Source: Nocardioides seonyuensis
Lineage (GTDB): Bacteria > Actinomycetota > Actinomycetes > Propionibacteriales > Nocardioidaceae
Reading direction: 5' to 3'
Length of the DNA stretch: 64,000 nt
NCBI RefSeq assembly: GCF_004683965.1
Contig: NZ_CP038436.1
Span: forward strand, 1,364,001 to 1,428,000
Shown: piece by piece, positions 17,001 to 24,134 of the stretch
Layout: each line of letters starts with the position of its first letter
Numbering within the stretch: the first letter of the stretch is position 1
Program-made: the position numbers and the translations under genes
The notes under the pieces: model-generated
Database searches by the model: none
Seen by the model: only the letters and a program-made list of their open reading frames with translations
Told to the model about the DNA's origin: nothing

Positions 17001-18065
17001 CTTCACCTCGTCACCGCCTCCACCCGCTGGGCCGACTTCCGGGCGGCGATGCGCGACGTGTTCGGCTCCAAGCTCGAGCTCCGCCTCGGCGACCCCCTCG
17101 ACTCCGAGATCGACCGCAAGGTGGCCACGCTGGTCCCGGCCGGCCGAGCGGGTCGCGGCCTGGTCCCCAGCAAGCTCCACTTCCTCGGCGCGCTACCGCG
17201 CATCGACGGCCGGCCCGAGCCGGAGTCGCTCGGCGACGGTGTGGACGACCTCATCGATCGGATGGCCGCCGCCTGGCACGGGCCCGCCGGTCCGAAGCTC
17301 CGGCTGCTCCCGGAGAAGGTCACCCTCCACCAGATCCGCGAGGACGCCGAACGCCGTGGTCTCCCCCCGAGGAACCTGCTCCTCGGCATCAACGAGAAGG
17401 AGCTGGCCCCGGTCGCGCTCGACGTCGACGCCGAGCCGCACATGTTGATCTTCGGAGATGGCCAGTCCGGCAAGAGCGCCCTCCTGCGGGCCTACGTCCA
17501 GGAGGTCATGCGGACGCGCAGCGCGAAGGAGGCCCAGATCGTCGTCGTCGACTACCGACGCTCGATGCTGGGCGAGATCCCCGAGGAGTACCTCCTCAAC
17601 TACCTCACCTCCGCCACCCAGGCCACGCCCACGCTCAAGGACATCGCCGACTACCTCCAGGGACGCATCCCGGGACCTGACGTCACGCCTGAGCAGCTGC
17701 GCAACCGCTCCTGGTGGACCGGCGCGGAGGTCTTCGTGGTCGTCGACGACTACGACCTGGTCGCCACCCAGCAGTCCTCACCGGTCGCAGCGCTGCAGCC
17801 GCTCATGGCACAGGCTCGCGACGTCGGCCTGCACGTCGTGGTGGCCCGCCGCACCGGCGGGGCCTCGCGCGCGCTCTACGACCCCGTCATCCAGTCCCTG
17901 CGCGACCTCGCCATGCCGGGCGTCATGCTCTCGGGACCCCGTGACGAGGGCGTGCTCATCGGCAACCTGCGCCCCCAGACGGCGCCACCGGGCCGTGCCC
18001 GTGTCGTCACCCGTGACCGGGGCACCGAGACGGCTCAGCTCGCCTGGACCGACCCGACGATGTGA
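14061..18065 (+). CDS. eccC: Type VII secretion ATPase EccC (FtsK/SpoIIIE family), fused three-ATPase form
   Basis: A 1334-residue motor of the ESX system that recognises WXG100 substrates. GTG 14061 follows AGGGGG. Two membrane segments lie at about residues 38-80. Three FtsK-type ATPase domains follow, with P-loops GATGSGKSE near residue 490, GGPRSGKST near 844 and GDGQSGKSA near 1133. Domain 1 has the Walker B motifs LVLVDFKGG and FIVVDEFSE. Domains correspond to EccCa plus EccCb fused, as in ESX systems other than the split ESX-1. It is transcribed away from the rest of the locus. The last codons overlap a possible GTG start of the MOSC gene. Confidence 0.97.
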   Translation: MSTALRGGHRLDEPELPTGQIVLQPPPEIQESEGASGVLMNAIPMLGSLGSIVLVATMGGGANRGRSFLAAGMFLFATLGFIIVQIDRQRKQRAQQVTGSRTEYLRYLSNIRKVARQAGDQQRRALNWHHPDPSALPALAEERTRLWEHGPTDANFLHVRYGLCSQPLSLELIPPESAPVDQVDPAAASALHRLLVVHRLQPNLPASIDLRAFDRIELCGGEEQARAAARAMMCSAAAFHNPEQLVIAVLSSEQNLTHWDWVKWLPHAHSGREADAVGPMRLVSTSLDDLGSLLPAELSDRPRFGADERAATPHILLVIDGGHLPPGNHVVPPDGLHGVTLLDLPARWDELEDPTRLRLQFTDAPAESGKEPILALRLRGEPVKALADQCDLATAEAFARRMAPLKTASAEASSSSGGTIDITATTPDHMELLGLGDIHTYDPATAWRPRPARDRLRVPIGIGDSGGLIHLDIKESAQQGMGPHGLVIGATGSGKSEFLRTLVLGLVMTHSSEQLNLVLVDFKGGATFAGMADMPHVSAVITNLANELTLVDRMQDALSGEMTRRQELLREAGNYASIRDYEKARANGEPLEPMPSLFIVVDEFSEMLSAKPEFIDLFVAIGRLGRSLGLHLLLASQRLEEGRLRGLESHLSYRVGLRTFSAGESRAVLGVPDAYELPAVPGLGFLKPDQSTLLRFKAAYVSGPPSSRVRVARDEGGAIRGILPFTISEVQTLETDTEPDDVAVPAPQPQGEQPSLLDVAVQRMIGKGPEAHQVWLPPLDVPDTLDELMPDLVEDPNLGLVSPQWRQLNGLVIPLGTVDRPREQRRDTMTLNLTGASGHVAVVGGPRSGKSTLLRTIVTSMSLVTTPLESQFFVLDFGGGTFAPLTRLPHVSGVATRSEPDVVRRVMAEVEGIVDRREAYFRAQGIDSIETYRSRRANGAADDGWGDVFLVIDGWSTLRAEFDDLEMEIQQLAARGLTFGLHLVTASTRWADFRAAMRDVFGSKLELRLGDPLDSEIDRKVATLVPAGRAGRGLVPSKLHFLGALPRIDGRPEPESLGDGVDDLIDRMAAAWHGPAGPKLRLLPEKVTLHQIREDAERRGLPPRNLLLGINEKELAPVALDVDAEPHMLIFGDGQSGKSALLRAYVQEVMRTRSAKEAQIVVVDYRRSMLGEIPEEYLLNYLTSATQATPTLKDIADYLQGRIPGPDVTPEQLRNRSWWTGAEVFVVVDDYDLVATQQSSPVAALQPLMAQARDVGLHVVVARRTGGASRALYDPVIQSLRDLAMPGVMLSGPRDEGVLIGNLRPQTAPPGRARVVTRDRGTETAQLAWTDPTM

Positions 18066-18082
18066 GCCCGGACGGAGACCGC

Positions 18083-18676
18083 ATGCCCAGGCCTCGAGTC
18101 GTCGCCGTCAGCCGTGACGAGACCCACCGGTTCAGCAAACTCCCCGCAGACTCGATCACCCTCGTCGCCGGTCTCGGTGTGCTCGGCGACGCCCACGCCG
18201 GGACCCTGGTGCAGCACCGGTCGCGAGTGCGCCGCGACCCCAACCAGCCCAACCTGCGACAGGTGCACCTCATCCACTCGGAGCTCTTCGACGACGCCCG
18301 GGCCCTGGGCTACGAGCTCGCACCGGGCGACCTGGGAGAGAACGTCCTGACCGCAGACCTGGACCTGCTCGGCCTGCCCACGGGCACCCTGCTCGATCTC
18401 GGGGGGCCCGTCGTACGACTCACGGGGCTCCGCAACCCGTGCGTCCAGATCAACGACTTCAGGCCGGGGCTCCTCAAGGTGGTGCTGGCCCGGGAGGACG
18501 GGACCCCCACCGACGAGCCGGCCCCCTCGACCGGCTCGCCGGAGATCACGACGGCGAGGCTCATCCGCAAGGCCGGCGTGATGGCGGTCGTCGAGTACGG
18601 CGGCGACGTCGTGCCCCACCAGCCGATCACCGTGACCCTGCCCCCGGGGCCCCACACAGCTCTGGTGCCTGTCTGA
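18083..18676 (+). CDS. MOSC domain-containing protein
   Basis: A 197-residue single-domain protein. It shows MOSC hallmarks: GDAHAGTLVQHRS near residue 35, a GxLGENV motif (PGDLGENVLTAD) and the conserved cysteine in GLRNPCVQI near residue 118. MOSC proteins handle molybdenum-cofactor-bound sulfur or detoxify N-hydroxylated bases, as YiiM/YuaD-like proteins do. ATG 18083 is chosen since GGAG lies 5 bases upstream; a GTG at 18062 overlapping the eccC stop would add 7 residues. It follows eccC closely but has no evident link to secretion. Confidence 0.85.
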   Translation: MPRPRVVAVSRDETHRFSKLPADSITLVAGLGVLGDAHAGTLVQHRSRVRRDPNQPNLRQVHLIHSELFDDARALGYELAPGDLGENVLTADLDLLGLPTGTLLDLGGPVVRLTGLRNPCVQINDFRPGLLKVVLAREDGTPTDEPAPSTGSPEITTARLIRKAGVMAVVEYGGDVVPHQPITVTLPPGPHTALVPV

Positions 18677-18710
18677 GCCTCGTCCACGGGCAGGTACGAC
18701 GCAGTGGCCC

Positions 18711-20273
18711 CTAGCGGCGCCCCGACTTGAACATCCCCCGGGCGATCTCGCGGGCCGCCGTGCGCATGAAGTCCTTGAACGCAGGGGACTTCACGACGGT
18801 CTCGAGCATGCCGTCGTCCTCCTTGCGCACCTTCTCGGCGGATTTGTCACGGACACGGTCGTTCTTCTGCTCGCGCGCCATCTCCTTGACCAGGGCGTCC
18901 TCTGCGGCCTTGCGGGCGCCCTCCTCGAGCTTGCGGGCGAGATGCTCGCGGGCCGAGTCGCGGTCGATGGCCTCCGCGTACTTCGCGTGGAGCGGCGAGG
19001 CCTGCACAGCAGCCTCCATGTCGGCGGCGGGCGCGGGGTCCATCAACGACTGCGGCGCGCGAAGGCGGGTCCAGGCCACCGGGGTGGGTGCTCCGCGTTC
19101 GTTCATCACCGTCACGACCGCCTCGCCGATGCCGAGGGACGTGATGACCTCGCCGAGGTCGTCGTACGCGCTGTGGGGGTAGGTGTCGACGGTGGCCTTC
19201 AGCGCCTTGGCGTCGTTGGGGGTGTGGGCGCGGAGCTGGTGCTGGACGCGAGACCCGAGCTGGGCGAGAACCTCGTCGGGGACGTCGGTCGGTGACTGGG
19301 TCACGAAGAAGACCCCGACGCCCTTGGAGCGGATCAGCCGCACGGTCTGGGCGATCTGGTCGAGGAAACCCTTCGAGGCGTCGCGGAAGAGCAGGTGTGC
19401 CTCGTCGAAGAAGAAGACCAGCTTGGGCTTGTCGAGGTCGCCTTCCTCGGGCAGGTCGTGGAACAGGTCGGCGAGCAGCCACATCAGGAACGTGGAGAAC
19501 AACGCGGGGCGGTCCTGGAGGTTGGGCAGCTCCAGCAGGCTGATGACGCCCGCACCGTCCTCGGTCGTCCGGAGGAAGTCCTTGGTCTCGAACTCCGGCT
19601 CACCGAAGAAGACCCCCGCGCCCTGGGCCTCGAAGCCCACCAGCTCGCGCAGGATGACTCCCGCGGTCTGGGAGGAGAGGCCGCCGATGGTCTTGAGCTC
19701 GGCCTTCCCGGACTCGTCGCCGGTGAGGTACTGGAGGACCGCGCGCAGGTCGGCGAGGTCGAGCAGCGGGAGGCCGTTCTGGTCGCAGTAGTAGAAGACC
19801 AGCTCGAGGGAGGACTCCTGGGTCTCGTTCAGCCCGAGGACCTTGGACAGGAGCGTGGGGCCGAAGGCACTCATCGTGACGCGCACGGGCGTCCCGACGC
19901 CCTCGCCGCCGATGGCGAAGAACTCGGTCGGGTAGCCGGTCGCGGTCCACGTCTGGCCCACGCTCGCGGCCCGCTCGGTGATCTTCGCACCCTCCTCGCC
20001 GGGCACGGAGAGGCCCGAGAGGTCGCCCTTGATGTCGGCTGCGAAGACCGGCACCCCCTGGGCGCTGAGCTGCTCTGCCAGGAGCTGCAGGGTCTTGGTC
20101 TTGCCGGTTCCCGTGGCACCGGCGACCAGCCCGTGCCGGTTGAGCATGGCGAGCGGGATGCGGATGCCGACGTCGGCGAGCTCGGTGGCGTCGAGCATCA
20201 GCCCGCCCAGCTCGAGGGCCGCCCCCTCGAACTCGTAACCCGGGGCGACGGCTGCGGCGATCGAGTCGGTCAT
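18711..20273 (-). CDS. HerA-like helicase/ATPase, DUF853 family
   Basis: A 520-residue P-loop ATPase of the HerA/FtsK superfamily. The P-loop is GATGTGKTKTLQ near residue 53. Walker B with catalytic acid is KLVFFFDEAHLLF near 290, and the sensor region VFFVTQSPTDVPDEVLAQLGSRVQHQLRA is visible. The C-terminal 80 residues are charged and helical. This family (YjgR-like) is widespread and its cellular role is poorly defined; DNA-end processing partners are not encoded nearby. It shares a 27-base divergent promoter region with the VapB-like gene. Confidence 0.9.
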   Translation of the reverse strand: MTDSIAAAVAPGYEFEGAALELGGLMLDATELADVGIRIPLAMLNRHGLVAGATGTGKTKTLQLLAEQLSAQGVPVFAADIKGDLSGLSVPGEEGAKITERAASVGQTWTATGYPTEFFAIGGEGVGTPVRVTMSAFGPTLLSKVLGLNETQESSLELVFYYCDQNGLPLLDLADLRAVLQYLTGDESGKAELKTIGGLSSQTAGVILRELVGFEAQGAGVFFGEPEFETKDFLRTTEDGAGVISLLELPNLQDRPALFSTFLMWLLADLFHDLPEEGDLDKPKLVFFFDEAHLLFRDASKGFLDQIAQTVRLIRSKGVGVFFVTQSPTDVPDEVLAQLGSRVQHQLRAHTPNDAKALKATVDTYPHSAYDDLGEVITSLGIGEAVVTVMNERGAPTPVAWTRLRAPQSLMDPAPAADMEAAVQASPLHAKYAEAIDRDSAREHLARKLEEGARKAAEDALVKEMAREQKNDRVRDKSAEKVRKEDDGMLETVVKSPAFKDFMRTAAREIARGMFKSGRR

Positions 20274-20280
20274 GAGAACA

Positions 20281-20301
20281 CCCTAGTTATAGTCACGCAC
20301 G
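20281..20301. promoter_or_regulatory. Overlapping divergent -10 elements
   Basis: The 27 bases between the two divergent starts hold tatagt (20288-20293) as a plus-strand -10. The reverse complement of the same stretch reads TATAAC (20287-20292) as a minus-strand -10. The plus-strand -10 sits 7 bases before GTG 20301, so the VapB-like mRNA is probably leaderless. No convincing -35 is seen for either. Confidence 0.5.
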
Positions 20302-20600
20302 TGATCTTCAAGCGCGTGGGCGTGGGCCGTCCCTACCCCGACCACGGACTGAAGGCGCGTGACTGGGCGGACATCCCGCCCCGGCAGGTGCGCCTGGGTG
20401 ACCTGGTGACGACCAAGGACACCCTCCAGCTCGACGCGCTGCTCGACGAGGACTCCACGTTCTACGGGGACCTGTTCGCGCACGTCGTGGAGTGGCGCGG
20501 CGACCTCTACCTCGAGGACGGGCTCCACCGGGCGCTGCGCGCCGCACTCCACCAGCGCAGCGTGCTGCACGCCCGGGTGCACAAGGTGGCGGGCACGTGA
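20301..20600 (+). CDS. VapB-family antitoxin-like conserved protein
   Basis: A 99-residue protein starting IFKRVGVGRPYPDHGLKARDWADIPPRQVRLGDLVTTK, a strongly conserved actinobacterial family that is often labelled VapB-type antitoxin. No PIN-domain toxin is adjacent, so a toxin-antitoxin role is doubtful. GTG 20301 lies 7 bases after a -10-like tatagt and would be leaderless. Its stop overlaps the GTG of the LytR_C gene (GTGA), so the two are coupled. Confidence 0.8.
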   Translation: MIFKRVGVGRPYPDHGLKARDWADIPPRQVRLGDLVTTKDTLQLDALLDEDSTFYGDLFAHVVEWRGDLYLEDGLHRALRAALHQRSVLHARVHKVAGT

Positions 20601-21115
20601 GCGCCGGCGCCCGTACCGCAGCGACCCTGGCCGGGCTGCTGGCCCTGGTGATGGTGGCCGCCCTGTGGGGTTGGTCCGCCGCCACCAAGCCCTTCCCCGC
20701 GAACGAGACACCGCCCGACTGCGTCGACACCCAGGTCGCGGCCGGCGAGCAGGTCTTCCGCGACCAGGTGGTCGTGAGCGTCTACAACGGCAGCCAGCGC
20801 TCTCGGCTCGCCGCCGAGACGATGGCGCTGCTGACCCAGAGGGGCTTCGTCGCAGGTGACTCCGGCAACGCTCCGGAGCGGACCGCAAAGACCCAGATCC
20901 TCTCCCCTGACCCGGCGAACCCTGCGGTCGCGCTGGTCAAGGCACAGTTCAAGGGCGCCGAGGTCGTGCTCGCCAACGGCCTCGGGCCGGGGGTCACCGT
21001 CGTGGTCGGCGAGAAGTTCAAGGCCCTGCGCAAGAAGAAGGTCGAGTCGGTGGTGGCCGAGGACGCCGCTGCCTTCTGCGCCGCTCCGGGCGCCGACAGC
21101 CCTCAGTCCGGCTGA
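20597..21115 (+). CDS. LytR C-terminal domain (LytR_C) membrane-anchored protein
   Basis: A 172-residue protein with one N-terminal membrane segment (about residues 7-28, TAATLAGLLALVMVAALWGWS) and an extracytoplasmic LytR_C-type domain. The family core VSVYNGSQRSRLAAETMALLTQRGF is followed by a strand pair ending AVVLANGLGPGVTVVVG. LytR_C domains accompany cell-wall ligase systems and are also found alone, as here. Two Cys (in PPDCVDT and AFCAAP) may pair. It is translationally coupled to the upstream VapB-like gene and overlaps the convergent antiporter gene by 13 bases. Confidence 0.85.
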   Translation: MSAGARTAATLAGLLALVMVAALWGWSAATKPFPANETPPDCVDTQVAAGEQVFRDQVVVSVYNGSQRSRLAAETMALLTQRGFVAGDSGNAPERTAKTQILSPDPANPAVALVKAQFKGAEVVLANGLGPGVTVVVGEKFKALRKKKVESVVAEDAAAFCAAPGADSPQSG

Positions 21116-22617
21116 GGCGCGACGCCGTCGAGCCAGTGGGCCAGGCGCCCCGTGGTGGAGACGCGTCGCAGGCGCTCCTCGGTCTGCTCGCGAGACTTCC
21201 GCGGAGTCACCACGACCAGGTCGTCCCCGTGGCGCAGGACAGTGCGGCGCTCGGGCACCAGTGCCTCGCCGCCTCGGATGACCAGTGAGACCGATGCCCC
21301 GTGGGGAAGCCTCAGCTCGCCCACCTCGACGCCGTGCATCCGCGAGCCAGGCGCGATGGCGACCTGCAGGAGGTCTGCCGCCACCCGCTCGAGAGGTGCA
21401 GCCTCCACCTCCAGGTAGCGAGGCTCAGCGGGTCGCGAGACGCCCAGCAGCCGCGCCACCCACGGGAGGGTCGGGCCCGTGACGACGGTGTAGATCACGA
21501 CCATCACGAACACGATGTCGAAGACGCGGTAGGCGCCCTCCACGTCGGCTGCGAGGGGGATCGTCGCGAGGACGATCGGCACGGCTCCGCGCAGTCCCGC
21601 CCACGAGATGAACGCCAGCTCTCGGACGGGCATGGGCTGGACCCTGCTGCTCACCCAGACCGACACGGGACGGGCCACGAAGGTGAGCAGCAGCCCGGTG
21701 ACCACGGCGAAGGTGATCTCGATCGACTGGATGCGGTCCACCGGCATCAGCAGGCCCAGCATCACGAACAGCCCGATCTGGGCGAGCCAGGCGATGCCCT
21801 CGGCGAACGACCGGGTGGCGACCCGGTGGGGCAGCTCGCTGTTGCCGAGGATCAGTGCGGCGACGTAGATCGCGGCGAACCCCGAAGCGTGCACGGCGGC
21901 GGACGCGCCGTAGGCCACGAAGGACAGTGAGAGCACGGCGATGGGATAGAGGCCTGAGGCGGGCAGGGCGATGCGTCGCATGACCCAGGCACCGGCGACG
22001 CCGATGACGGCGCCCAGCACCACGCCGGCCGCCAGCTCGTAGAGGATCAGCGAGGCGACCCCGAGCACGCCGTCCTCCTCGAACGCGCCCGAGGAGATGA
22101 CCGTCACGAGCACCACGGTGGGGGCGTCGTTGAGGCCGGACTCGGTCTCCAGGGAGCTGGTGAGTCGCCGCGGCAGGGGCACCGTGCGCAGCACGGAGAA
22201 GACGGCCGCCGCGTCGGTGGGTGAGCAGATGGCGCCCAGGAGGATCGCCAGCGGCCAGGGCAGGCCGAGGAGGTAGTGCGTCCCGACCGCCACGATGGCC
22301 ACCGAGATCGCGACACCGACGGTCGAGAGCGCGACGCCCAGCCGCAGCGTCGGTCTCATCTCGTGCCACTCGGTGGTGAGACCACCTTCGGCCAGGATGA
22401 GCGCGAGCGCACCGAACCCCAGGGCGTGGGCGAGCTGGGCATCGTCGAAGTTGATCGCCAACGGACCTGCCTCACCGAGGAGGAGCCCGATGAGGAGGAA
22501 GATCAGCAGCGAGGGAAGGCCTGCGCCGAGCGCCAGCCGGGCTGAGAGGATCGCACCGATGAGCACCAACGAGCCGACCAGCAGGAAGACATCTAGCTGA
22601 TGGACGTCAAAGCTCAC
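21103..22617 (-). CDS. CPA1-type monovalent cation/proton antiporter with C-terminal TrkA_C domain
   Basis: A 504-residue membrane protein with about 12-13 hydrophobic segments in the first 400 residues. It has family motifs ICSPTDAAAVFSVLR, ETESGLNDAPTVVL (ion-binding Asn-Asp pair) and AGLRGAVPIVLATIPL. A soluble RCK-C/TrkA_C domain follows at about 410-480 (GSRMHGVEVGELRLPHGASVSLVIRGGE). The layout matches the NhaP2/CvrA potassium/proton antiporter group, so K+/H+ exchange under nucleotide control is likely. GTG 22615-22617 is chosen because the first membrane helix begins 8 residues later; a longer open frame upstream adds only non-conserved basic sequence. Confidence 0.92.
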   Translation of the reverse strand: MSFDVHQLDVFLLVGSLVLIGAILSARLALGAGLPSLLIFLLIGLLLGEAGPLAINFDDAQLAHALGFGALALILAEGGLTTEWHEMRPTLRLGVALSTVGVAISVAIVAVGTHYLLGLPWPLAILLGAICSPTDAAAVFSVLRTVPLPRRLTSSLETESGLNDAPTVVLVTVISSGAFEEDGVLGVASLILYELAAGVVLGAVIGVAGAWVMRRIALPASGLYPIAVLSLSFVAYGASAAVHASGFAAIYVAALILGNSELPHRVATRSFAEGIAWLAQIGLFVMLGLLMPVDRIQSIEITFAVVTGLLLTFVARPVSVWVSSRVQPMPVRELAFISWAGLRGAVPIVLATIPLAADVEGAYRVFDIVFVMVVIYTVVTGPTLPWVARLLGVSRPAEPRYLEVEAAPLERVAADLLQVAIAPGSRMHGVEVGELRLPHGASVSLVIRGGEALVPERRTVLRHGDDLVVVTPRKSREQTEERLRRVSTTGRLAHWLDGVAPQPD

Positions 22618-22765
22618 ACCGAACCTCGTCCCTTCTGCGGTTGAATGGATCTTAACGGGCGCCGAGCGGCAGCACCGATGGCGGGATTCGCGCCGACCGG
22701 CGTGGACTGCGATGTTTGACCGGACCATCCAGCGGGTAGTCGTGGGGACGAGAGGGGCGTGATCG

Positions 22766-23200
22766 ATGTACGGCGACAGCACGGCAGCGCGCAAGCGCGT
22801 CGGTCAGCTGCGCGAGCAGGCCGGCGACATCCGCGCCACCGCCGACCGTCTCGTGGCCAGCGCCGAGTCGGTCCCCTGGCACGGTCGCGCGGCCGAGTCG
22901 ATGCGTGCGCGCATCAAGGAACGCGCCGCCCACCTCCGCACGGCCGCCGCCGCCCACGACACGGCAGCAGACTCCTTGGCCCGCCACCTCGGCGAGGTCG
23001 ATCGGCTCAAGGACGCGATCGAGGTCCGCGAGCGCAAGGCGAACAGCCTGGTCGAGGACGCCCGCGCCCGCGCCGCCCAGGACGGGCGCGCACCCACCCC
23101 GGACGCGACCGAAGACGACGAGGAGCGCGCACTGCTGGCCTTCTCCCCGCCCCCTGCCGGTCACCTCGACTGGCTCACCGCCGAACTCCCAGGGCTCTGA
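22766..23200 (+). CDS. WXG100-like protein (T7SS satellite operon, gene 1)
   Basis: A 144-residue two-helix protein. Helix one is RKRVGQLREQAGDIRATADRL. A W-x-G turn follows, VPWHGRAAESMRARI (Trp43), then a long charged helix with heptads and a Pro/Asp-rich tail. This matches the WXG100 layout with a longer tail. ATG 22766 is preceded by AGAGGGG. It is followed 1 base after its stop by the EspG-like gene, so the two proteins may form a substrate/chaperone pair for the secretion system at 5.6-18 kb. Confidence 0.8.
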   Translation: MYGDSTAARKRVGQLREQAGDIRATADRLVASAESVPWHGRAAESMRARIKERAAHLRTAAAAHDTAADSLARHLGEVDRLKDAIEVRERKANSLVEDARARAAQDGRAPTPDATEDDEERALLAFSPPPAGHLDWLTAELPGL

Positions 23201-23201
23201 C

Positions 23202-24134
23202 ATGGTGACCATCGACCTGACCACCCCGCCCCCGCCGGCGAAGAACTTCCTCGACGGGCTGCCCCGGCGCCTCGCGATGACCCTGCCCGAGCTGCGTCAC
23301 GCCGCGGAGCTCGCCGGTGGGGCGCCGCTGCCGTTCGAGCACGTCGTGGAGGCTGGCGGCACCGGTTCCGACGGTCTCTCCGACCGGTTGGGCGCGAGCA
23401 GGGAGTCCGCGGAGGCCACGGCCTACGCAGCCGCCATCTCCTCCCTCCACGATGCCGAGGACTCCCTGCGACGCCGCGGACTGGTCACCGACGCGGGCGC
23501 CGACCCCGGCGTCGTCGGTGCCATCGGACTGCTGGCGACGCCCCAGCTCGCCCTCGACATCGACGTCGCCACGGGCAGCCACCACGTGAAGGCCTGGCAC
23601 CGCCACTCCGAGGGAGCGGTCGCCACGCTGTCCACCCGTGACGGCATCGTCTTCGAGCTCGCCTGGTTCCCTGTCGGCCACTGGACCAACGAGCTTGCGC
23701 GCGTCACCGCAGTCCCCGAGGAGCTGACGCTCAGCACCTCGGCGGTGCCTGAGCTCCTCGATGTCCCCTACCAGCTCGTCGACGCCGTGGGCGAGGCTGT
23801 TCGCTCCGGCCGCCAGGACCTGGTCCCGGTCCTGATGTCCCACGCCGACTCGCCCGTGCTGGCCGACGACGAGACACTCGGTGCTCCCGAGGCCTCAGCA
23901 GCGCTCTCCGCCGTCCACACCGAAGGGCGCGGCCGCCTGCGGATCCTGGCAGCCGAGGTGTCTCACGACCAGACGACCGATGTCGGGGTGGTGTCCTGGG
24001 TCCTCCTCTCCGACGGCTGGCACTCGCTGACGCCGCGCCACGCCGACGACGGTGCGCGCGTGTGCGTGCGCCGGGTGGACCCCGCGGACCTCGCGACCGA
24101 GCTCGCGCCCGTCCTGGCACAGGTGACCTCATGA
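23202..24134 (+). CDS. EspG-like T7SS chaperone (satellite operon, gene 2)
   Basis: A 310-residue soluble protein. The early segment AMTLPELRHAAELAGGAPLPF and the central AAAISSLHDAEDSLRRRGLV ... PGVVGAIGLLATPQLALDIDV follow the order of EspG proteins: an N-terminal beta hairpin, the 'sRGL' helix, then a sheet that reads a protein partner. In mycobacteria EspG binds PE-PPE dimers and delivers them to EccC. Here no PE/PPE gene is present, but a WXG-like gene precedes it. Resemblance was judged by eye. The stop overlaps the next ATG (ATGA). Confidence 0.7.
   Translation: MVTIDLTTPPPPAKNFLDGLPRRLAMTLPELRHAAELAGGAPLPFEHVVEAGGTGSDGLSDRLGASRESAEATAYAAAISSLHDAEDSLRRRGLVTDAGADPGVVGAIGLLATPQLALDIDVATGSHHVKAWHRHSEGAVATLSTRDGIVFELAWFPVGHWTNELARVTAVPEELTLSTSAVPELLDVPYQLVDAVGEAVRSGRQDLVPVLMSHADSPVLADDETLGAPEASAALSAVHTEGRGRLRILAAEVSHDQTTDVGVVSWVLLSDGWHSLTPRHADDGARVCVRRVDPADLATELAPVLAQVTS

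Noticed and set aside
14007..17180. A 1057-residue open frame antisense to eccC
   Set aside because: It is a codon-bias shadow: eccC on the other strand has three ATPase domains with complete motifs, and the antisense product is low-complexity Glu/Gly/His/Asp-rich sequence.
20301..20600. A toxin-antitoxin pair with the VapB-like gene
   Set aside because: No PIN-domain partner is present; the neighbour is a LytR_C membrane protein.
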